Assembly: GCA_050261515.1 (NCBI GenBank)
Contig: JBLNDJ010000042.1
Location: 62,001 to 126,000, forward strand
From: JBLNDJ01 sp050261515
GTDB taxonomy: Bacteria; Acidobacteriota; Terriglobia; Bryobacterales; Bryobacteraceae
Length of the DNA: 64,000 nucleotides
Direction: 5' to 3'
Part shown: positions 61,249 through 64,000 of the stretch, in pieces
Layout: each line of letters opens with the position of its first letter
Position numbering within the stretch: the stretch's first letter is position 1
Notes under the pieces: model-generated
What the model saw: the letters and a program-made list of their open reading frames with translations, nothing else
Told to the model about the DNA's origin: nothing
Databases searched by the model: none
Translations under genes and position numbers: made by a program

Positions 61249-61629
61249 ATGCGGACCATTCTTGTGGTGGATGACGAACCGATGGCGCTCAAATTAGTGC
61301 AGTCCATCCTCGAAAAACGCGGTTTCGAGGTTTTGGCCTCGACAAGCGCCAAGCAGGCCGTGAAGCTTTTCGAATCGAAGCGCGAGAAGATCGATCTGCT
61401 GATCAGCGACATCGTAATGCCTGAAATGGACGGCACGCGGCTGGCGAGCGCGCTGGTGGCGCTCAATCCGGAACTGCCTGTGTTGTTCATGTCGGGGTTC
61501 GTGACCGAGAACGAAGTGGCCGATGCGAGCGCCATCTGCCAGTTCGCGTTCATCCGGAAACCGTTCCGGCCGGCGACGCTGGTCCAGGCGGTGCAGAAAA
61601 TGCTCACCGGCGCCGACCAGACGGCGTAA
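61249..61629 (+). CDS. Single-domain response regulator
   Basis: A 126-aa CheY-like receiver: acidic pocket DDE in LVVDDEPMALK (about 8-10), phosphoacceptor Asp near 53 in LLISDIVMPEMDG, Ser/Thr switch in VLFMSGFV, and Lys in IRKPFRP. There is no output domain, so it works by binding a partner or passing phosphate on, as Spo0F or CheY do. The sequence resembles the receiver of the hybrid kinase at 18.4-20.2 kb, but a pairing is not shown. 22 bp before the serS ATG, so possibly co-transcribed. Confidence 0.93.
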   Translation: MRTILVVDDEPMALKLVQSILEKRGFEVLASTSAKQAVKLFESKREKIDLLISDIVMPEMDGTRLASALVALNPELPVLFMSGFVTENEVADASAICQFAFIRKPFRPATLVQAVQKMLTGADQTA

Positions 61630-61651
61630 ACTGGGAATTTCCCGAATCCCA

Positions 61652-62932
61652 ATGTACGATCTGAACTTCTTTCGCTCGAATCTCGATTCCATCGCGGCGC
61701 GGCTGGCTGCGCGCGGCTTCTCTCTGAATGTGGAGGAGTTTCGCGGGCTCGACGCGCGGCGCAGGGCCGCCGTCACCGAGACCGAACAGCTCAAAGCTCT
61801 GCGCAACTCCGAGAGCGCGGAGATTGCCAGGCTGCGCAAGGCCGGCGCCGATACGACCGAGCGGCAACAGAAGATACGCGAGATCGGGGACCGCTCGGCG
61901 GCGCTCGACAAGCAAGTGGCCGCGCTCGAGGAAGAATTCCGGCAGGCGCTGGCGAGCGTTCCGAACCTTCCGCACGAGTCCGTGCCGGTGGGGCGGAGCG
62001 AAGCGGACAACGTCGAGATCCATCGCTGGGGCCAGCCGCGCGCGTTCGATTTCGAGCCGAGGGCGCATTGGGATTTGGGGCCGGAACTGGGGGTGCTCGA
62101 CCTGGAGCGCGCCACGAAGATCACCGGCGCGCGGTTCGCGGTCTATTGGGGGCTGGGGGCGAAGCTCGAGCGGGCGCTGATCAACTTCATGCTCGACACG
62201 CATACGCGCGAGCACGGCTACACCGAAGTACTGCCGCCGTTCATGGTGAATTCGGCGAGCCTGTTCGGCACGGGGCAGCTGCCCAAGTTCGCCGAGGACC
62301 TGTTCAAGATCGAAAAATCCGACTTCTGGCTGGCGCCGACGGCGGAAGTGCCGGTGACGAACCTGTTCCGCGACGAGACGCTCGACGTAGAGCGCCTGCC
62401 GATCCGGCTGTGCGCGTACACGCCGTGCTTCCGCAGCGAGGCGGGGTCGTACGGGCGCGATGTGCGCGGCATCATCCGGCAGCACCAGTTCCAGAAGGTC
62501 GAACTGGTGAAGTTCACGCGGCCCGAGCAGAGCTACGACGAGCTGGAGAAGCTGACGCGCGACGCCGAGGATATTCTGCGTCGGCTCGGGCTGCCGTTCC
62601 GGAGGATAGTGCTTTCGACGGGCGATATGGGGTTTTCGTCGGCGAAGACTTACGATCTCGAGGTGTGGCTGCCGGGGTTGAACGAGTACAAAGAGATTTC
62701 TTCGTGCTCGAACTTCGAGGCGTTCCAGGCGCGGCGGGCTGCGATCCGCGCGAAAGGCGCCAAGGGCAAGCCGGAGTTCGTCCACACGCTGAACGGGAGC
62801 GGGCTCGCGGTCGGGCGGACGTGGGTCGCGATCGTCGAGAACTACCAGGAGCGCGACGGCAGCGTCGTGATTCCTGAAGCGCTGCGGCCGTACATCGGGG
62901 CCGAGCGGATCGTGAAGGGCGAGTTGAAGTAG
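61652..62932 (+). CDS. serS: Seryl-tRNA synthetase
   Basis: SerRS charges tRNA-Ser and tRNA-Sec. The 426-aa protein starts MYDLNFFRSNLDSIAARLAARG, with the long tRNA-binding coiled coil (about 28-100). Class II motifs follow: motif 2 in PCFRSEAGSYGRDVRGIIRQHQF and motif 3 in LNGSGLAVGRTWVAIVENYQ, with serine-binding residues in TAEVPVTNL. EYKEISSCSNFEAFQARR precedes motif 3. The ATG follows the response regulator stop closely; an open frame reading into that gene is discarded. Length is standard. Confidence 0.96.
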   Translation: MYDLNFFRSNLDSIAARLAARGFSLNVEEFRGLDARRRAAVTETEQLKALRNSESAEIARLRKAGADTTERQQKIREIGDRSAALDKQVAALEEEFRQALASVPNLPHESVPVGRSEADNVEIHRWGQPRAFDFEPRAHWDLGPELGVLDLERATKITGARFAVYWGLGAKLERALINFMLDTHTREHGYTEVLPPFMVNSASLFGTGQLPKFAEDLFKIEKSDFWLAPTAEVPVTNLFRDETLDVERLPIRLCAYTPCFRSEAGSYGRDVRGIIRQHQFQKVELVKFTRPEQSYDELEKLTRDAEDILRRLGLPFRRIVLSTGDMGFSSAKTYDLEVWLPGLNEYKEISSCSNFEAFQARRAAIRAKGAKGKPEFVHTLNGSGLAVGRTWVAIVENYQERDGSVVIPEALRPYIGAERIVKGELK

Positions 62933-62992
62933 GGTTCGCCGGTCACAAGCCTCCCTGAAAAAATATCCCTTTAAAACGCGGGAATTACGAGC

Positions 62993-63025
62993 GTAGCACA
63001 CCCGGTGGCTCATGGAGTGCGCTAC
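62993..63025 (+). other. Possible leader hairpin before the tail-fibre-like gene
   Basis: GTAGCACAC (62993-63001) pairs with GTGCGCTAC (63017-63025) in eight of nine positions around a 15-base loop, in the 118-bp gap between serS and the next gene. It may be a weak terminator for serS or a leader structure. It does not match a riboswitch consensus I know. Confidence 0.35.
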
Positions 63026-63050
63026 TAGACTGGGGCCGCTAGGAGGCTCA

Positions 63051-64000
63051 ATGGTCGCGCGTGGTTGTGGATGGCGCCTGGTGGCGGCGTTGATTTGCGG
63101 GGTGATGGCGTGGGCGGCTCCGCCGCTTTCGACGGTTCAAGACACTCTGTACAAGGCAGACGGCAATCCGTTCAACGGGTTCCTTCTGATTGAGTGGAAG
63201 AGCTTTGCGGCGTCCGATGCAACGAACATCGCGCAGCATTACACGACGGTTCCGATCGTGAACGGCGTCGTGCTGGTGCAGCTTGTTCCGAACGCGAGCG
63301 GGTCGAGTTACTCGGTGCGGTACAGCAGCGACGGGAAAATTCAGTTCGAAGAAACGTGGGTGATTCCGGCGAGCACGTCACCGCTGCGGATCAAGGATGT
63401 GCGGGCTTCGGTGGTGCCTCCGGGCGGGGTTGTGACGCCGCCGGGTGAGACTGCGCCGATCCAGGAATCCGATGTGGTGGGGCTGGTGGCGGACCTGGCG
63501 GCGCGTCCGGTGAAGGCGCCGGGGTATGCGCCGTCGCGCGCGGTGTACATCAACTCGATGGGCGCGCTCGAGGCGGTGGTCGGGAGCCTGGAAGATTGCG
63601 TTCGCGTGGATGGGACGGCGGGGCCGTGCGGGTCCGGCGGCGGGAGCACCGGGCCGGGATTCGTGGATGGCGAGACGCCCGCGGGGCTGGTGAACGGGTC
63701 GAACGCGGTGTTCACGGTGGCGAATCTTCCGAGTCCGGCGGCGAGCCTGAGCGTGTACCGCAACGGCGTGTTGCAGAAGCTGGACGTCGATTACGCCGTG
63801 TCGTCGAACGTGATTACGTTTCAGGCCGGCTCGGTGCCGCAGCCGGGCGATACGCTACTGGCGAGCTACCGGCTGGCCGATCCGGGGAATCCGGAGGGGC
63901 AGGCGGGCGGCGCGCTGGCGGGCACGTATCCGAATCCGTCGCTCGGGCTGGGGGTGGTGTCGGACGCCAATGTTTCCGCGGTGGCGGGGATTCGCGAATC
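63051..64000 (+). CDS. Secreted protein with tail-fibre-like repeats (runs off the right edge)
   Basis: At least 316 codons are open to the window end. AGGAGG sits five bases before the ATG. A signal peptide (VAALICGVMAWA) is followed by a beta-rich N-terminal domain (about 25-120). PPGGVVTPPGETAPIQESDVVGL is a proline-rich turn. Then comes a domain with the phage-tail/baseplate pattern LSVYRNGVLQKLDVDYAVSS ... PQPGDTLLASYRL (about 220-277), and a GGALAGTYPNPSLGLG element (about 287-302) as found in collagen-like phage tail fibres and bacterial surface fibres. With a signal peptide, it is more likely an exported host fibre or adhesin than a prophage gene; no other phage gene is visible. Confidence 0.7.
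   Translation, partial: MVARGCGWRLVAALICGVMAWAAPPLSTVQDTLYKADGNPFNGFLLIEWKSFAASDATNIAQHYTTVPIVNGVVLVQLVPNASGSSYSVRYSSDGKIQFEETWVIPASTSPLRIKDVRASVVPPGGVVTPPGETAPIQESDVVGLVADLAARPVKAPGYAPSRAVYINSMGALEAVVGSLEDCVRVDGTAGPCGSGGGSTGPGFVDGETPAGLVNGSNAVFTVANLPSPAASLSVYRNGVLQKLDVDYAVSSNVITFQAGSVPQPGDTLLASYRLADPGNPEGQAGGALAGTYPNPSLGLGVVSDANVSAVAGIRE

Noticed and set aside
62933..63050. Cyclic-di-GMP type riboswitch before the tail-fibre-like gene
   Set aside because: A hairpin is visible, but the conserved GEMM core bases were not found.

Overview
The window is a GC-rich, densely packed bacterial chromosome segment. The gene content suggests an Acidobacteriota member, most like the Bryobacterales/Solibacter group; this is inference from families and not a database match. 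Supporting signs are an Oar-like TonB-dependent receptor with an N-terminal carboxypeptidase-regulatory domain, a DUF5107-TPR protein, several secreted sialidase-fold and sugar isomerase/dehydratase proteins, an ECF sigma/DUF4252 operon, a five-helix cytochrome b SdhC and LPS heptose genes (a Gram-negative envelope). No rRNA, tRNA or CRISPR array was seen.

Layout. 1-7.7 kb: the 5' end of dnaG, a membrane protein with a degenerate JAMM domain followed by a small lipoprotein that repeats its C-terminal domain, an sdhCAB operon, a DinB-like protein, a lipoprotein and a [2Fe-2S] ferredoxin. 7.7-12.5 kb: a CDP-alcohol phosphatidyltransferase and GtrA pair, whose 3' end is interrupted by a low-GC two-gene cassette (ClpP-like protease plus a 65-aa protein) bounded by perfect 18-bp direct repeats; then an oxidoreductase/aminotransferase pair. 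12.6-20.2 kb: the TonB receptor, argS and a hybrid histidine kinase. 20.2-26.0 kb: an ECF sigma operon, then a coupled glycosyltransferase/glycogen-debranching pair. 26.1-45.7 kb: a carbohydrate-oriented block (DUF5060 glycosidase, DUF5107-TPR protein, two TIM-barrel isomerases, a polysaccharide deacetylase, two sialidase-fold proteins, an enolase-superfamily dehydratase, a ceramidase-like hydrolase), interleaved with tsaB, aconitase and a predicted PPi-type phosphofructokinase. 45.7-50.6 kb: LPS core genes (two GT9 heptosyltransferases, a degenerate cytidylyltransferase-like protein, rfaE2). 50.6-56.7 kb: a tight co-directional run mfd, a SurA-like isomerase, a YhaM-like nuclease and a BlaI-type repressor. 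56.7-57.6 kb: a REP-associated transposase between inverted repeats. 57.6-64 kb: a NagX-like membrane acyltransferase, an S9 peptidase, a response regulator, serS and the start of a secreted tail-fibre-like protein.

How it works together. Central metabolism is represented by Sdh, aconitase and PFK, envelope assembly by the heptose and SurA genes, and scavenging of outside glycans by the receptor and the secreted hydrolases. The signal most worth pursuing is the 1.5-kb ClpP-like cassette in the 3' end of gtrA: its repeats, altered gtrA tail and base composition all point to precise insertion of a compact accessory module that carries no recombinase of its own. Secondary points are several palindromic dispersed repeats beside a resident RAYT transposase, a domain duplication near the left end, and a low-GC spacer of about 0.6 kb at 49.5-50.1 kb.
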